A DNA stretch of 64,000 bases from Streptomyces venezuelae (GCF_008642335.1 NZ_CP029191.1:4154001-4218000); one strand, 5' to 3'; shown: positions 41,292 to 50,584, numbered from the stretch's first letter. Notes: generated by a model not told the origin, from the sequence alone. A program made the numbers and translations.

Positions 41292-42774
41292 CGGCGAAGT
41301 TCATGCCGAGGCGCGGCGTTCCCGCCCCGGAGACGCCCACGGTCGACGTGTAGACGCCCGTCGAGCCGGCGAGCGTGCCGTCGCTCTTGCTGGTCAGCGG
41401 GTAGAGCGCGCCGTTCGCGCCGTTCTCGCCGTACGCGCCGACCGTGACGTCGCCACGCCCGTCGCCGTTCAGGTCGTCGACGTGGACGTCCGCGCCGAAG
41501 TAGTCGTTCTTCTCGTTCGAGTTGGGCACGCCCGGCGTGTTCTGGTCGAGGAAGACGGCGCCTTCGGTGGAGAGGCCAGAACCGTCGGCCTTGCCGTAGA
41601 TGACGGTGACCGAGCCCGCGTCCGTGACGCCGCCGAGATCCTCGCCCGCCGCGCCCACGACCAGGTCGAGGTGGCCGTCGCCGTTGATGTCGCCGAGGTC
41701 GAGCTCGTTGCCGAAGAGGTCGCCCTTCTCACCCGCGCCCGGCACGCCGTCGGTGTCCTGGGTGAAGACCTGCGTGCCGCCGTACGGCCCGTTGGCGGAG
41801 CCGTGCACCACGTACACCGAGCCGCCCTTGTTCGCGCCGGCGATCTCGTCGTCCCACTCCAGGCCGATGACGATGTCGCCGTAGCCGTCGCTGTCCGTGT
41901 CGCCGACGTCGGTGATGATGCCGCCGGGCAGCCGCTGCTGGTTGGTGGTCTTGAGGCCGTCGGCGGTGCCGGGCACCCACAGGTTGGCGTTGTAGCTGTC
42001 GCCGGTGGAGTAGCCGTCGACGATGAGGTCTTCCCTCTTGTCGCCGTTCACGTCGCCGGAGTGCAGGTTGAAGGGCCCGGCGCCCTCGCCGCTCTGGATG
42101 GCGGGCTTCACCGTGTAGTGGCCGCTGCCGGTGCCGCTGGTACGGGAGATCTTGCCGTCCACCACGTCGATGGTGGCCGCGCCGGACCGGGCGCCGATGG
42201 CGAGGTCGGTGTTGCCGTCGCCGTCGAAGTCGCCGGCCTCGATGGGTCCGCCGAAGTAGTCGTGGCCGCTGGGACGGGGGTCCTTCACCGTCGTACCGCC
42301 GGAGAGCCCGTTCGGGGAGCCCCACAGGATCTGCGCGGTGCCGCCGTCCTTGTCGCTGCCGACGTCCTCACCGGGTGCGGCGATCGCGAGGTCGTCGTAG
42401 CCGTCGCGGTCGAAGTCGCCGTAGGCGGTGTCGTATCCGAAGATGTCACCCGCCTCGGCGGAGCCGGGGACGCCCGCGCTGTTCTGGCTGTACGTCTTGT
42501 GGCGCAGGCTGCTTCCGCCGTACGTGACGACGACCTGGCCGGCCTGGTCCTTGCCGCCGACGTTGGCGTAGGCCGCGGAGGTGGCGAGGTCGGCGACGCC
42601 GTCGCCGTTGAAGTCGGCCTCGTGCGAGGGCAGCGGCTCGGCCGGTGCGGCGGAGGCGGTGGCGCCCGTGGCGGCGAGCAGTCCGCCGGTCAGCGCGGCG
42701 GTGGCGGCCGTCGCGGCGGCGAGCCGCGTACGTCTGGAACGGCCGGTGGTGGAGGTGCGCTTGTGCTTGGCCAT
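41287..42774 (-). CDS. secreted FG-GAP repeat protein 2
   Basis: A 495-residue protein. ATG 42774 with GGAG seven bases upstream gives a signal peptide of about 45 residues containing a twin-arginine-like RSRRTRLAAATAATAALTGGLLAA. FG-GAP repeats include DFNGDGVADLATSAAYANVGG, DFDRDGYDDLAIAAPGEDVGS, DFDGDGNTDLAIGARSG, DINGDGHLDLVVGAAGEDLGG and DLNGDGRGDVTVGAYGE. The in-frame extension to 42846 has no site. It differs considerably from its neighbours in sequence, so the duplications are old. Confidence 0.9.
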   Translation of the reverse strand: MAKHKRTSTTGRSRRTRLAAATAATAALTGGLLAATGATASAAPAEPLPSHEADFNGDGVADLATSAAYANVGGKDQAGQVVVTYGGSSLRHKTYSQNSAGVPGSAEAGDIFGYDTAYGDFDRDGYDDLAIAAPGEDVGSDKDGGTAQILWGSPNGLSGGTTVKDPRPSGHDYFGGPIEAGDFDGDGNTDLAIGARSGAATIDVVDGKISRTSGTGSGHYTVKPAIQSGEGAGPFNLHSGDVNGDKREDLIVDGYSTGDSYNANLWVPGTADGLKTTNQQRLPGGIITDVGDTDSDGYGDIVIGLEWDDEIAGANKGGSVYVVHGSANGPYGGTQVFTQDTDGVPGAGEKGDLFGNELDLGDINGDGHLDLVVGAAGEDLGGVTDAGSVTVIYGKADGSGLSTEGAVFLDQNTPGVPNSNEKNDYFGADVHVDDLNGDGRGDVTVGAYGENGANGALYPLTSKSDGTLAGSTGVYTSTVGVSGAGTPRLGMNFAD

Positions 42775-42949
42775 GCGGTACTCCTGCAGCGTGCGGGGAT
42801 GCCTGGCGGGCATCCGCAGTCGATGGGGTGCGACGGGCGCGTTCACCGGGCATTGGCCCGGGCGTCACGCCACGGTCGGCGAAGGAGAGACCGATGGTGG
42901 GGGGCAAGGGTTGTACGGGGGCGCTGAGTTGTCTCACCCTTCGGTCGCT

Positions 42950-42981
42950 GGACGGGCTGGGGTGAAGGTTCCAGCCCGTCC
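42950..42981 (-). terminator. hairpin after FG-GAP gene 3
   Basis: Perfect 11-bp arms GGACGGGCTGG and CCAGCCCGTCC flank a 10-base loop. The right arm continues into CCGGCGTTTGAGGACGAA, a sequence found in many Streptomyces intergenic regions. It lies in the 289-base gap after gene 3; the rest holds the gene 2 promoter. Confidence 0.75.
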
Positions 42982-43063
42982 GGCGTTTGAGGACGAACTC
43001 GGCGAAGCCGGTGATTCGACGGCGCCGAGTCCGCCGGGTGCGCGATGGCCGACGGTGCCCTGC

Positions 43064-44530
43064 CTACCGCCCGAGAACCATCCCGTACTCACGCGCCCCC
43101 GCGAGCCCCAGCTTGCCCGGCGTCACGGACGTGACCTCCGGACGCGGGCCCCCGTCCTTCGCGCTCGGCGCGTACCAGACGCCGCCCTTCCTGCTGTCCT
43201 CGCCGGGCGCGCCCACCGCGACGTCGGGCCGGGAGTCGCCGTTGTAGTCGCCGGTCGCGACGGACTGGCCGAAGTGGTCGTCCGCCTCCGCCGTGCCCGC
43301 GACGCCCGCGGTGTTCTGGCTGAAGGCGGGACCCGTGAACGGCTTGCCCGCGCCGGCCGACGCGAGGGTCCAGTACGTGCCCGCGTTCCGCGCCGTCCCG
43401 ACGGCCTCCGCGTCGGCGCCGACGATCAGGTCGGCGCCGCCGTTCCCGTCGAGGTCGCCGACGGCGAGATGCGCGCCGAAGTTGTCGTCGGCCTCCGCCG
43501 TGCCGCCGACCTCGGGCGAGTCCTGGGTGGTGCACGCGGTGCCGCCGTCGCCGAGCGCGCCGTCCTTCTTGCCGTACACGGTCAGGATCGCGCCGCCGAG
43601 CCGGTCCGCGCAGGTGGTCTCCTCGACCTCGGGGTTGGGCTGTACGTTGCCGACGGCGAGGTCCGTCGTGCCGTCCCCGTCGAAGTCGCCGGCCGCGAGC
43701 GACGTGTTCGTGCGGTCGGACGTCCGCCACGTCTCCTTCCACTGGCCCGACGCGCGGTTCATGACCGTCGTACCGCCGATCTCCATGCCGCTGTACGAGA
43801 CGGCGAGGTCGTCCCCGCCGTCGCCGTCGAAGTCGCCGCCGACGAGGGCGGTGGAGCCCCCGAAGTGCCAGCCGGTGACCCGGTCGAGCGTGGCGGGCGA
43901 GCCCGCGGTGAACGGGCCGGGCCGCACCACCACGGAGCTGGACTCGTCGAAGTGGGCGTTGAACGCGATGTCGTTGTCGCCGTCCTTGTCGAAGTCGCCG
44001 GTGGCGAGCTGCGCGCCGTACTGCGAACTGTCGAAGTTCCCGTTGGCGGCGGTGAAGCCGCCCTTGAACCCGTTCGCGCCGCCCCAGACGACGGCGACGG
44101 TGCCGACGCTCAGGCCGACGGTGGTGTCCTCGTCGGGCGCGCCGACGATCAGGTCGCTGTAGCCGTCGCCGTTCATGTCGTCCGAGGCGACGGCGTACCC
44201 GAATCCGTCGCCCGCCTCCGCGGTGCCCGGCACGCCGGCCGTGGACTGGCTGACGGTCGTCGACCCGTGCTTGCCGAGGCCCGACGCGCCGCCCCAGACG
44301 ACGTTGACGTACCCGGCCTTGGCCTTGCCGTCCACGGTGGCGCTCGGCACGCCGACCGCGAGGTCCACGTAGCCGTCGCCGTTGTAGTCGCCGCGGATCT
44401 TGGAGGGGGCGTCGGCGGCAGCGGGGGTGGCCGCGGCGGCGTTGCCCGCGGTCAGGCCGGTGACGCCGAGGGCGGTGGCGGCGCAGAGTGCGGCGGCGCC
44501 GAGTAGGTGGTTACGCGCGTACGTGGACAT
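43064..44530 (-). CDS. secreted FG-GAP repeat protein 3
   Basis: A 488-residue protein with a signal peptide (LLGAAALCAATALGVTGLTAGNAAAA). FG-GAP calcium motifs include DYNGDGYVDLAVGVPSATVDG, DMNGDGYSDLIVGAPDEDTT, DFDKDGDNDIAFNAH, DFDGDGGDDLAVS, DFDGDGTTDLAVGN, DLDGNGGADLIVGADAE and DYNGDSRPDVAVGAPGE: seven or more repeats, the propeller number of integrin heads. GGAG supports ATG 44530. Confidence 0.9.
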   Translation of the reverse strand: MSTYARNHLLGAAALCAATALGVTGLTAGNAAAATPAAADAPSKIRGDYNGDGYVDLAVGVPSATVDGKAKAGYVNVVWGGASGLGKHGSTTVSQSTAGVPGTAEAGDGFGYAVASDDMNGDGYSDLIVGAPDEDTTVGLSVGTVAVVWGGANGFKGGFTAANGNFDSSQYGAQLATGDFDKDGDNDIAFNAHFDESSSVVVRPGPFTAGSPATLDRVTGWHFGGSTALVGGDFDGDGGDDLAVSYSGMEIGGTTVMNRASGQWKETWRTSDRTNTSLAAGDFDGDGTTDLAVGNVQPNPEVEETTCADRLGGAILTVYGKKDGALGDGGTACTTQDSPEVGGTAEADDNFGAHLAVGDLDGNGGADLIVGADAEAVGTARNAGTYWTLASAGAGKPFTGPAFSQNTAGVAGTAEADDHFGQSVATGDYNGDSRPDVAVGAPGEDSRKGGVWYAPSAKDGGPRPEVTSVTPGKLGLAGAREYGMVLGR

Positions 44531-44600
44531 GGAGGGATCTCCAGGGTGTGTAGGGGGTACGAGAGGGGCCGTGATCGCGAGAAGGGGGAGAGGGGGCAGG

Positions 44601-45995
44601 TCAGCGCAGCGCGCGCCCGAACCCCGCCCCCGCGCCGCCGACCCCGAAGTCCGAGCCGTTGAACGACGTCGCGTAGGACGTGGTCAGGCCCGTCGACGTG
44701 CCGCGCAGGACCCACACGGCGCCGACGTCCCGCGTCGTGCCGATGTCCTCGCCGAGCGCGCCGGTGGCCAGGTCGGCCTTGCCGTTCTTGTTGATGTCCT
44801 TGAGGCGTACGGACGTACCGAAGCGGTCGCCCTCTTCGGCGACGCCGGGTACGCCGGTGGTCTCCTGATGCCAGGCGCGGCCCGAAGTGAAGGCGCCGCG
44901 CACGGACGTGAGCAGGGTGACGCTGCCGCTCGCGGCCACCCCGTCGACGGTCTCACCGGGTGCGCCCACCGCGAGGTCCGCGAGGCCGTCGCCGGTGACG
45001 TCGCCCGCGGAGACGGCGGCGCCGAAGCCGTCGCCCGTCTCGTCGGCGCCGGGGACGCCCGCGCTGTCCTGGCTGTACGTCACCGGCGCGCCGAACGCGC
45101 CGTCGCCGCCGCGCCGCACGGTGACCGAACCGCCCTTGCCGCCGGCCGCGTCGCGCGGGTTGCCGGTGATGAGGTCGTCGTAGCCGTCGCCGTCGACGTC
45201 GCCCGCGGTGGCCGCGTCGCGCGTAGCTGTGGGGTCGCCGCCCTCGGCGAGGATCTCGGCGCGGTAGCCGTAGTCGCCGACGCCGCCGTTCATGTGCGCG
45301 GTCCAGGCGCCGCCGTCCGCGCGCTCGCCGGACAGGACGAAGCCGACACCGTCCTTGTACTTGAAGTTGCCGGCGACCATGCCGTCGAGGCGGGCGCCTT
45401 CGGGTATGAAGTCGACCTCCAGGCCGTACACGTTCCCGTTCTCGCCCGTGCCGGTGTAGTAGTACCAGTTGTCGCCGCTGATGACGGCCAGTTGGGGTGA
45501 GCCGTCGTAGTCCAGGTCGGTCCAGACGGCTGCCTCGCCGAAGCGGCCTGTGGTGTCGGCGGGGGAGTTCAGGGCGCGGCCGCCGGAGGTGAACGGGTTC
45601 CGGCCGCCGTAGACGACGGAGACGGAGCCGGACGGCTTGCCCGTGACCTGCTCGCCGGGGGCGCCGACGATCAGGTCGGCGAAGCCGTCGTGGTTCACGT
45701 CGCCGCTGGTCACGCTCTCGCCGAACTCGTCGCCCGGCTCGGTGACGCCGGGCACGCCCGCGGTGTTCTGGGTGACGGTGACGGACCGTCCCTTCGACAC
45801 GCCGTTCGCCGAACCGTACGTGATGGTCACGGAGTTGGAGTCGGGGGATCCGATGGCGAGGTCGCGGTAGCCGTCGCCGTTGAAGTCGTCCTTCAGGGCG
45901 GGGGCGGCGCTCGCCGTACCGGCCATGGGCAGCGCGAGGCCCGTCGCCGCGAGGGCCGCGACGGTGGCGGTGACGGCCAGGTTTCTTACGCGCAC
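44601..45995 (-). CDS. secreted FG-GAP repeat protein 4
   Basis: A 464-residue protein. GTG 45995 with GGGAG six bases upstream gives a signal peptide (VRNLAVTATVAALAATGLALPMAG). FG-GAP motifs include DFNGDGYRDLAIGSPDSNS, DVNHDGFADLIVGAPGEQVTG, DLDYDGSPQLAVIS, DVDGDGYDDLITGNPRD, DVTGDGLADLAVGAPGETVDG and DINKNGKADLATGALGEDIG. The longer in-frame extension to 46154 lacks any signal-peptide character. Confidence 0.9.
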   Translation of the reverse strand: MRVRNLAVTATVAALAATGLALPMAGTASAAPALKDDFNGDGYRDLAIGSPDSNSVTITYGSANGVSKGRSVTVTQNTAGVPGVTEPGDEFGESVTSGDVNHDGFADLIVGAPGEQVTGKPSGSVSVVYGGRNPFTSGGRALNSPADTTGRFGEAAVWTDLDYDGSPQLAVISGDNWYYYTGTGENGNVYGLEVDFIPEGARLDGMVAGNFKYKDGVGFVLSGERADGGAWTAHMNGGVGDYGYRAEILAEGGDPTATRDAATAGDVDGDGYDDLITGNPRDAAGGKGGSVTVRRGGDGAFGAPVTYSQDSAGVPGADETGDGFGAAVSAGDVTGDGLADLAVGAPGETVDGVAASGSVTLLTSVRGAFTSGRAWHQETTGVPGVAEEGDRFGTSVRLKDINKNGKADLATGALGEDIGTTRDVGAVWVLRGTSTGLTTSYATSFNGSDFGVGGAGAGFGRALR

Positions 45996-46150
45996 GTGGG
46001 TCTCCCGGAAGTGAGCCTTGGGGTGAGCCTTTGGGTATGGCTTCCGGGGGGTGTGACTCGTGAGTCGTATGAAGGGTTGTGTGGCGGGGATGGTGCGGTG
46101 GCCGTCAGGTGAACGGGTGGTGCGGTAGCCGTCATGCGTACGGCAGTTGG

Positions 46151-47602
46151 TCACCGCCCGCGCAGGGCGAGGAACTCCGCCGTGGAGAACGTGACCAGCG
46201 GCTTGCGCGCCACGAGGTCACCCGGGCGGCCCTGGTACACCCCCACGATGTCCTGGCTGTCCCCGCGGTACGTGCGTACGACCAGGTCGGCCCGCGCGTC
46301 GCCGTCGAAGTCCGCGACGTGGAGGACCTCGGTCATGCCGTGGTCCGGCGGCTGGATCAGCGCGGTGGCGTCGGACGAGAGCTCCGACGTACGGCCGCGG
46401 AAGACGCGTATGTCCCCCGCGCTGCCCCCGGACCCGCTCGCCGCGCCGTTCAGGACCAGCTCGCTCAGGCCGTCCCCGTCGAGGTCACCCGTGTCGACGG
46501 CCATGTCCTTGGCCTCCAGGGACTCCCTCAGGGTGCCCGGCACGTCGTAGCGCAGGGCGACGCCCTTGGGACCGGCGACGGCCGCGTCCATCCCCTTCCC
46601 CTTGCCGAAGCGGCCGAAGGCGATGTCCTTGCCCGCGGGGAGGAGCACGCCGGTCTCGTCGGGGCCCTGGGGGCCGCCCATGACCAGGGCACTCGTGGCG
46701 GCGCCCGCCGCGTCGGCGGCCTTGCGGACGAGTACGTCGTCGTAGCCGTCGCCGTCGACGTCCGTGGCGCGGCCGGTCACGAGGTTGTTGCCGGGCGCGG
46801 TGACGGGCTTGCCCGCGGCACGGGGGGCGCCGTTCCGCTTGAACGGACCGCGTAGGTACGTCAGCCGGGCGCCGGTCGCGTGCAGTACGAGGTCGTTCGC
46901 GCCGTCCCCGTCGAAGTCGCCGCAGACCGGCTGGTCCGGCCAGTCGTTGCCGAAACGTGCCTGCGGGGGCACGCGCAACTTCACTGCCTTGCCGGTGAGG
47001 CCCTTCGGCGAGCCGAAGAGGATTTGGAGGGGCACGGGCGGCTGTCCCTGCCCGTCGTAGGGGGGATCCGTCGATACGAGCAGATCGCTGAAGCCGTCTC
47101 CGTCGAGGTCGCAGGAGGCTTCGGAGTCGAAGGCGGCGGGCAGCCGGCCGTTCGTGCGGGCGCCGTTGGAGTGCGCGCTCACGAGTTGCCGCGCGCCGGG
47201 GTTGAGCCCGCGCCTGCCCTGCCCTCTGCCGTACACGATCCCGATCCCCGCGTCGTCGCTGTGGTCGGGGTGGACGAGGTCGTCGAGTACGAGGTCACGG
47301 GCCCCGTCACCATTGAAGTCATCCTCGACCGTGCTGCCCTTGCCGCCCTTGCCGCCCTTGCCTCGCGGTATGGGCTGCTGGGGGGCGCCCTTGCCCGCCA
47401 TGCTCACGGGCTTGTGCGAGGCGTCATCGGAGGTGGCGTCGTCGTCGTGGCTTCCGCAGCCGGCGAGGAGCAGCGCGCAGCTGAGGGCGGCGGCCGCCCC
47501 GGCGAACCCGCCGCGCCGTGTGCCCCGTCCCGCGCCCCGTACCCCGGCACTCCGCATGCCTCTCACCCATCCCGAACGCCACGTGGACAACAACCAGCCC
47601 AT
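46151..47602 (-). CDS. FG-GAP repeat lipoprotein 5
   Basis: A 483-residue protein, the only lipoprotein of the five: an Arg/Gly-rich start then AAAALSCALLLAGC (lipobox). A Lys/Gly-rich stretch (PRGKGGKGGKG) leads into FG-GAP repeats (DFNGDGARDLVLDDL, DLDGDGFSDLLVS, DFDGDGANDLVLHA, DVDGDGYDDVLVR, DLDGDGLSELVLNG, DFDGDARADLVVR). AGGAG five bases before ATG 47602 supports a long basic n-region; ATG 47557 would give a more usual length. The inverted-repeat element begins 67 bases upstream of the start. Confidence 0.88.
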   Translation of the reverse strand: MGWLLSTWRSGWVRGMRSAGVRGAGRGTRRGGFAGAAAALSCALLLAGCGSHDDDATSDDASHKPVSMAGKGAPQQPIPRGKGGKGGKGSTVEDDFNGDGARDLVLDDLVHPDHSDDAGIGIVYGRGQGRRGLNPGARQLVSAHSNGARTNGRLPAAFDSEASCDLDGDGFSDLLVSTDPPYDGQGQPPVPLQILFGSPKGLTGKAVKLRVPPQARFGNDWPDQPVCGDFDGDGANDLVLHATGARLTYLRGPFKRNGAPRAAGKPVTAPGNNLVTGRATDVDGDGYDDVLVRKAADAAGAATSALVMGGPQGPDETGVLLPAGKDIAFGRFGKGKGMDAAVAGPKGVALRYDVPGTLRESLEAKDMAVDTGDLDGDGLSELVLNGAASGSGGSAGDIRVFRGRTSELSSDATALIQPPDHGMTEVLHVADFDGDARADLVVRTYRGDSQDIVGVYQGRPGDLVARKPLVTFSTAEFLALRGR

Positions 47603-47669
47603 GATGCTCCTGCCTCCCTCGCGGGAGGAGCCCAGGATGGTCCCGTTTCCATCACGCCAGGTCTGGGGC

Positions 47670-49173
47670 GGACTTCGGTGGGCCGGTGCCTTCGATGGTC
47701 ACCGGGGCCGCCCGGTGTTGTCCGGAGTGTGGCGGTTCCGGGCCGCGAGTAAAGGGCGCTCCGCTGCGCTGCGCGTCGGCTTCGCCGATTCCGCTCCGCT
47801 CCACCCTTGACTCCCGCCCCTCCACCGCGACTCGACCCTTGACCCGGACGGCCAGGGGTGGGGCCGGCGGGGACCGCTGGTATGGGTCATCACCCTTCGC
47901 GGCCGGGTGCGGCCCGGTCCATCGTGGCCGACGGCCAGGGTCGCGGCTCCGCCAGCCGCGCGGCGTCGCCGCTCGGGTCATCCCCTTGCGCGGCCGGGTG
48001 CGGCCCGGTCCATCGGGAGCGGTCGCCAGGGTCGCGGCGCCGCCAGCCGCGCGGCGGTTGCCGCTCGGGTCATTCCCTCGCGCGGCCGGGTGCGGCCCGG
48101 CTCATCGTGGGCGGCGGTCAGGGTTCGGCGTGGGTCAGCTGCTTTCGTTTCCGGGTGCGGACCGGTCCATCGTGCGTGGGCGGGATGGTCGAGGTGCTGT
48201 GTCCGGTCGGGGGCCGCGCCGTCCGGCACCTACTTTGGGAAAGTTGCGAATGGAGTGGCCGCGCGCCCCCCACCCAAGCCCAATGCGCCCCTCCCGGCAT
48301 GTCAGTGCGCCACGTCGGATGCGTGCGAGATGGATGGCGGGCGGGAGGGTGCACAGGGTGAGGGGTGCGGGGTGAGAGGGGCAGTCGGGTCGGCACGCCG
48401 TACGCGGGGTGATCATCCGGGGGCGACCGGAGGGATGCCACCGCTACCGGCCCCCTCCGGCACCTACTTCGGGAAAGTTGCGAACCGACTCGCCGCGCGC
48501 CCCCCCGCCCACACCCCGCGCGCCGCCCCGCCCACCACCCGTCAAGCGCACCCGACACAGCAAACGGGCATACCAGGGGGGCGCACCCGGTCCGCCGAGG
48601 GGGCGTGCGGCGGACGCATTCGCAACTTTCCCGAAGTAGGTGCCGGAGGGGGCGGCCCGACTCGCTCGCCGGGGGCGCATTGGGTCTGCCGAAGGGGGCG
48701 CGCGGCCGATCGATTCGCAACTTTCGCAAAGTAGGTGCCGGAGAGGACCCTCGACCAGGAACAGCACATCGGCCATCGCTCCCGCCCACGATGAGCCGGT
48801 CCGCACGCGGAAGCGAGAGCGGCTGACCCGCCCCGAACCGTGGGGGCGACTCGCGTTGGGCCGGGTCGCACCCGGCAGCGCGAGGGGATGGCCCGGGCGG
48901 CTTGGCCGCGCGGTGGGCGGCCACGCCACCCTGGCCGTCGGCCACGATGGGCCGGGCCGCACCCGGCGATGAATGGTGATGGCCCACCCGCCCGGATCCG
49001 CCGGCCCCACCCCTGGCCGTCCGGGTCAAGGGTCGAGTCGCGGTGGAGGGGCGGGAGTCAAGGGTGGAGCGGAGCGGAATCGGCGTAGCCGACGCGACCG
49101 AAGGGAGCGCCCTTTACTGCTGGCCCGGAGGCGCCACACTCCGGATCACACCGGGCGGCCCCGGTCACCATCC
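47670..49173. repeat. large inverted-repeat element, copy 2 (1.50 kb, no gene)
   Basis: A second copy of the element at 14337-15773. The left arm (47670-47898) and right arm (about 48975-49173) are inverted, imperfect copies of one another and of the arms of copy 1, sharing CACCGGGGCCGCCCGGTGT, AGTAAAGGGCGCTCC and TTGACTCCCGCCCCTCCACC. The left half has three ~91-bp tandem units plus a degenerate one. Four 27-bp motifs with core CTACTTYGGGAAAGTTGC are present: direct at 48225-48251 and 48459-48485, inverted at 48618-48644 and 48713-48739. The two copies are close along their length but differ by indels. No credible gene was seen. The right end reaches into a decayed DUF397 gene. Confidence 0.85.
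47899..48172. repeat. ~91-bp tandem units inside element copy 2
   Basis: Units start at 47899, 47990 and 48082 (spacing 91 and 92) with GCGGCCGGGTGCGGCCCGG; a diverged fourth begins near 48151 (GGTGCGGACCGGTCCATCGT). Copy 1 has two clear units, at 14572 and 14663. Unit number therefore differs between copies. Confidence 0.8.
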
Positions 49174-49354
49174 GGCGCGGGCCGCAGTCGACAGCCTCCT
49201 GAGGAGGGCGCCGAGGGCTTGGCGGGTAGAGGGTGAGTGCGTGGTCGGGGAAGTCGCTCTCACGGAGGAGCAGATGGAACTCGTCGCGGGCGAGTTCGAC
49301 GCACTGACTGCCGTCAGCCGGACCGGAGAAGGAGGACTTCTGCCACTGGGTCAT
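49165..49354 (-). pseudogene. DUF397 gene with a one-base frameshift at the element border
   Basis: It starts as a normal DUF397 protein: MTQWQKSSFSGPADGSQCVE then LARDEFHLLLRESDFPDHALTL. There the frame is lost. One base removed near 49226-49230 restores the family ending TRQALGALLRRLSTAARAGW and a stop at 49165-49167. The corrected gene is 62 codons, normal for the family. As it stands, translation continues in the wrong frame into the inverted-repeat arm as far as 49058. The corrected stop itself lies in the element's last bases. ATG 49354 is three bases past the stop of the next DUF397 gene. Confidence 0.8.
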
Positions 49355-49357
49355 GAG

Positions 49358-49531
49358 TCACGGCTTCTGTATCTGGCGCAGGAGAGCGCCGAGGGTGTCG
49401 GAGGTGAGGGCGAGCCTGCGGTCCGGGGTGTCGCTTTCGCGGAGCAGCAACCCGTGCTCAACCTTGGCCAGTTCGATGCACTCGTTGCCGTCGCCGGGGG
49501 CGGAGAAAGAGGACTTCTGCCACGGTGGCAC
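49358..49531 (-). CDS. DUF397 protein
   Basis: A 57-residue DUF397 protein: PPWQKSSFSAPGDGNECIEL, AKVEHGLLLRESDTPDRRL, ending TLGALLRQIQKP. It contains the family WxKSSFS and LRESDxP motifs. GTG 49531 is three bases past the stop of the preceding gene, so translation is coupled. It is the middle of three tandem DUF397 genes after an XRE regulator. Confidence 0.88.
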   Translation of the reverse strand: MPPWQKSSFSAPGDGNECIELAKVEHGLLLRESDTPDRRLALTSDTLGALLRQIQKP

Positions 49532-49534
49532 GGC

Positions 49535-49729
49535 TCAGACCGCTTTGCGGGTCGCGTCCGAGTGCGTAGCGTGCGATATCAGGGCCGAGAGGGCTTCGGG
49601 GGTGAGGGCGAGTATGTCATCGGGGGCGTCACTCTCGCGGAGGAGTAGGTCGCTCTTGTCTCGGGCGACCTCGATGCACTCGTTGCCGTCACCGCCCCCG
49701 GAGAACGTGGACTTCTGCCAATCGGGCAC
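49535..49729 (-). CDS. DUF397 protein
   Basis: A 64-residue DUF397 protein: MPDWQKSTFSGGGDGNECIE then VARDKSDLLLRESDAPDDIL and a PEALSALISH end. It begins three bases past the stop of the XRE/DUF5753 gene. As in pair 1, it should act with that regulator. Confidence 0.92.
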   Translation of the reverse strand: MPDWQKSTFSGGGDGNECIEVARDKSDLLLRESDAPDDILALTPEALSALISHATHSDATRKAV

Positions 49730-49732
49730 AGC

Positions 49733-50584
49733 TCAAAGCTCCTTCAGCAAGCGGTGAATCAGGTCCTGCGAGGGGCCGGGTTCAAGTGCCATCGCCTCTA
49801 CCTTACGGAAGAGCGTTCGCATGGCCAGGAGCTGGGCATCGGCATCGATGAAGGAAGAGCCGTATGGTGCGTCCCGCTGAACGGTGTCCAGAGCGGCTAC
49901 CGGCCCGCCTGCGTAGAACAGCGTGGTTCCCGCCCCCGCGAAGCCGTCGACGTCGAACGGCACCACGCGCACCGTGACGTTGGGCATCTCTGACTTGCGG
50001 AGGATTTCCCTGAGTTGCGTACGGCTGACACCACGGTCGGCGACGCGGGTCTGCAGCACGCTTTCGTGCAGCACGGCGATGTACGGCGCCGGCTCTTCTC
50101 GATTGAGTACTGCCGCACGGCGCAGTCGGTGTTCCACTCGTGGGGCCAGCTCGCTGGCCGGGAGCTCGGGGCGCCAGAACGCGAAGACCGCACGAGCGTA
50201 ATCAGCGGTCTGGAGCAGGCCAGGAACCTGCGCGGTACCGATGACGTGCATGAAGTGTGCGTGATGTTCCAGCTCGGCCAGGTCCAGGAACGCCGGGGGC
50301 AGCACGCCTCGGAAAGATTCCCACCACCCGCGCGTGGTGTCGGTGGCCATGTCCGCAAGGCAGGCAATCAACTCGGCGTCCGCGCAGGCGTAGTGCGCCG
50401 CGAGTCGGCGTACCCGCTCCTCGTTGATCCCCGCGTTGCCCGCCTCGAACTGGCTCATCTGGGCCTGCTTGACCCCGAGCAGTCCCGCGGCCTCACCGGA
50501 CGAGAGCCCGGCGCTCTCTCGGAGCTTGCGCAGCTCGGCTCCGAGGCGCCGCTGCCGGGCGGTTGGCTGAATCCTTGCTGGCAC
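49733..50584 (-). CDS. XRE-family regulator with DUF5753 domain (WhiJ-like)
   Basis: A 283-residue regulator. The HTH is RLGAELRKLRESAGLSSGEAAGLLGVKQAQMSQFEAGNAGI (residues 12-52), followed by DUF5753 (FLDLAELEHHAHFMHVIGTAQVPGLLQTADYARAVFAF...VLHESVLQTRV). GTG 50584 follows GGAGGT at 10 bases; an in-frame extension to 50830 crosses the divergent promoter. It heads an operon with three DUF397 genes and is divergent from an RsbW-like ATPase, as in known developmental regulatory loci of Streptomyces. Confidence 0.92.
   Translation of the reverse strand: MPARIQPTARQRRLGAELRKLRESAGLSSGEAAGLLGVKQAQMSQFEAGNAGINEERVRRLAAHYACADAELIACLADMATDTTRGWWESFRGVLPPAFLDLAELEHHAHFMHVIGTAQVPGLLQTADYARAVFAFWRPELPASELAPRVEHRLRRAAVLNREEPAPYIAVLHESVLQTRVADRGVSRTQLREILRKSEMPNVTVRVVPFDVDGFAGAGTTLFYAGGPVAALDTVQRDAPYGSSFIDADAQLLAMRTLFRKVEAMALEPGPSQDLIHRLLKEL

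Noticed and set aside
49058-49354. A 98-residue DUF397 protein with a unique long C-terminus
   Set aside because: The extra C-terminus is out-of-frame sequence of the inverted-repeat arm; one base removed restores a normal family ending.
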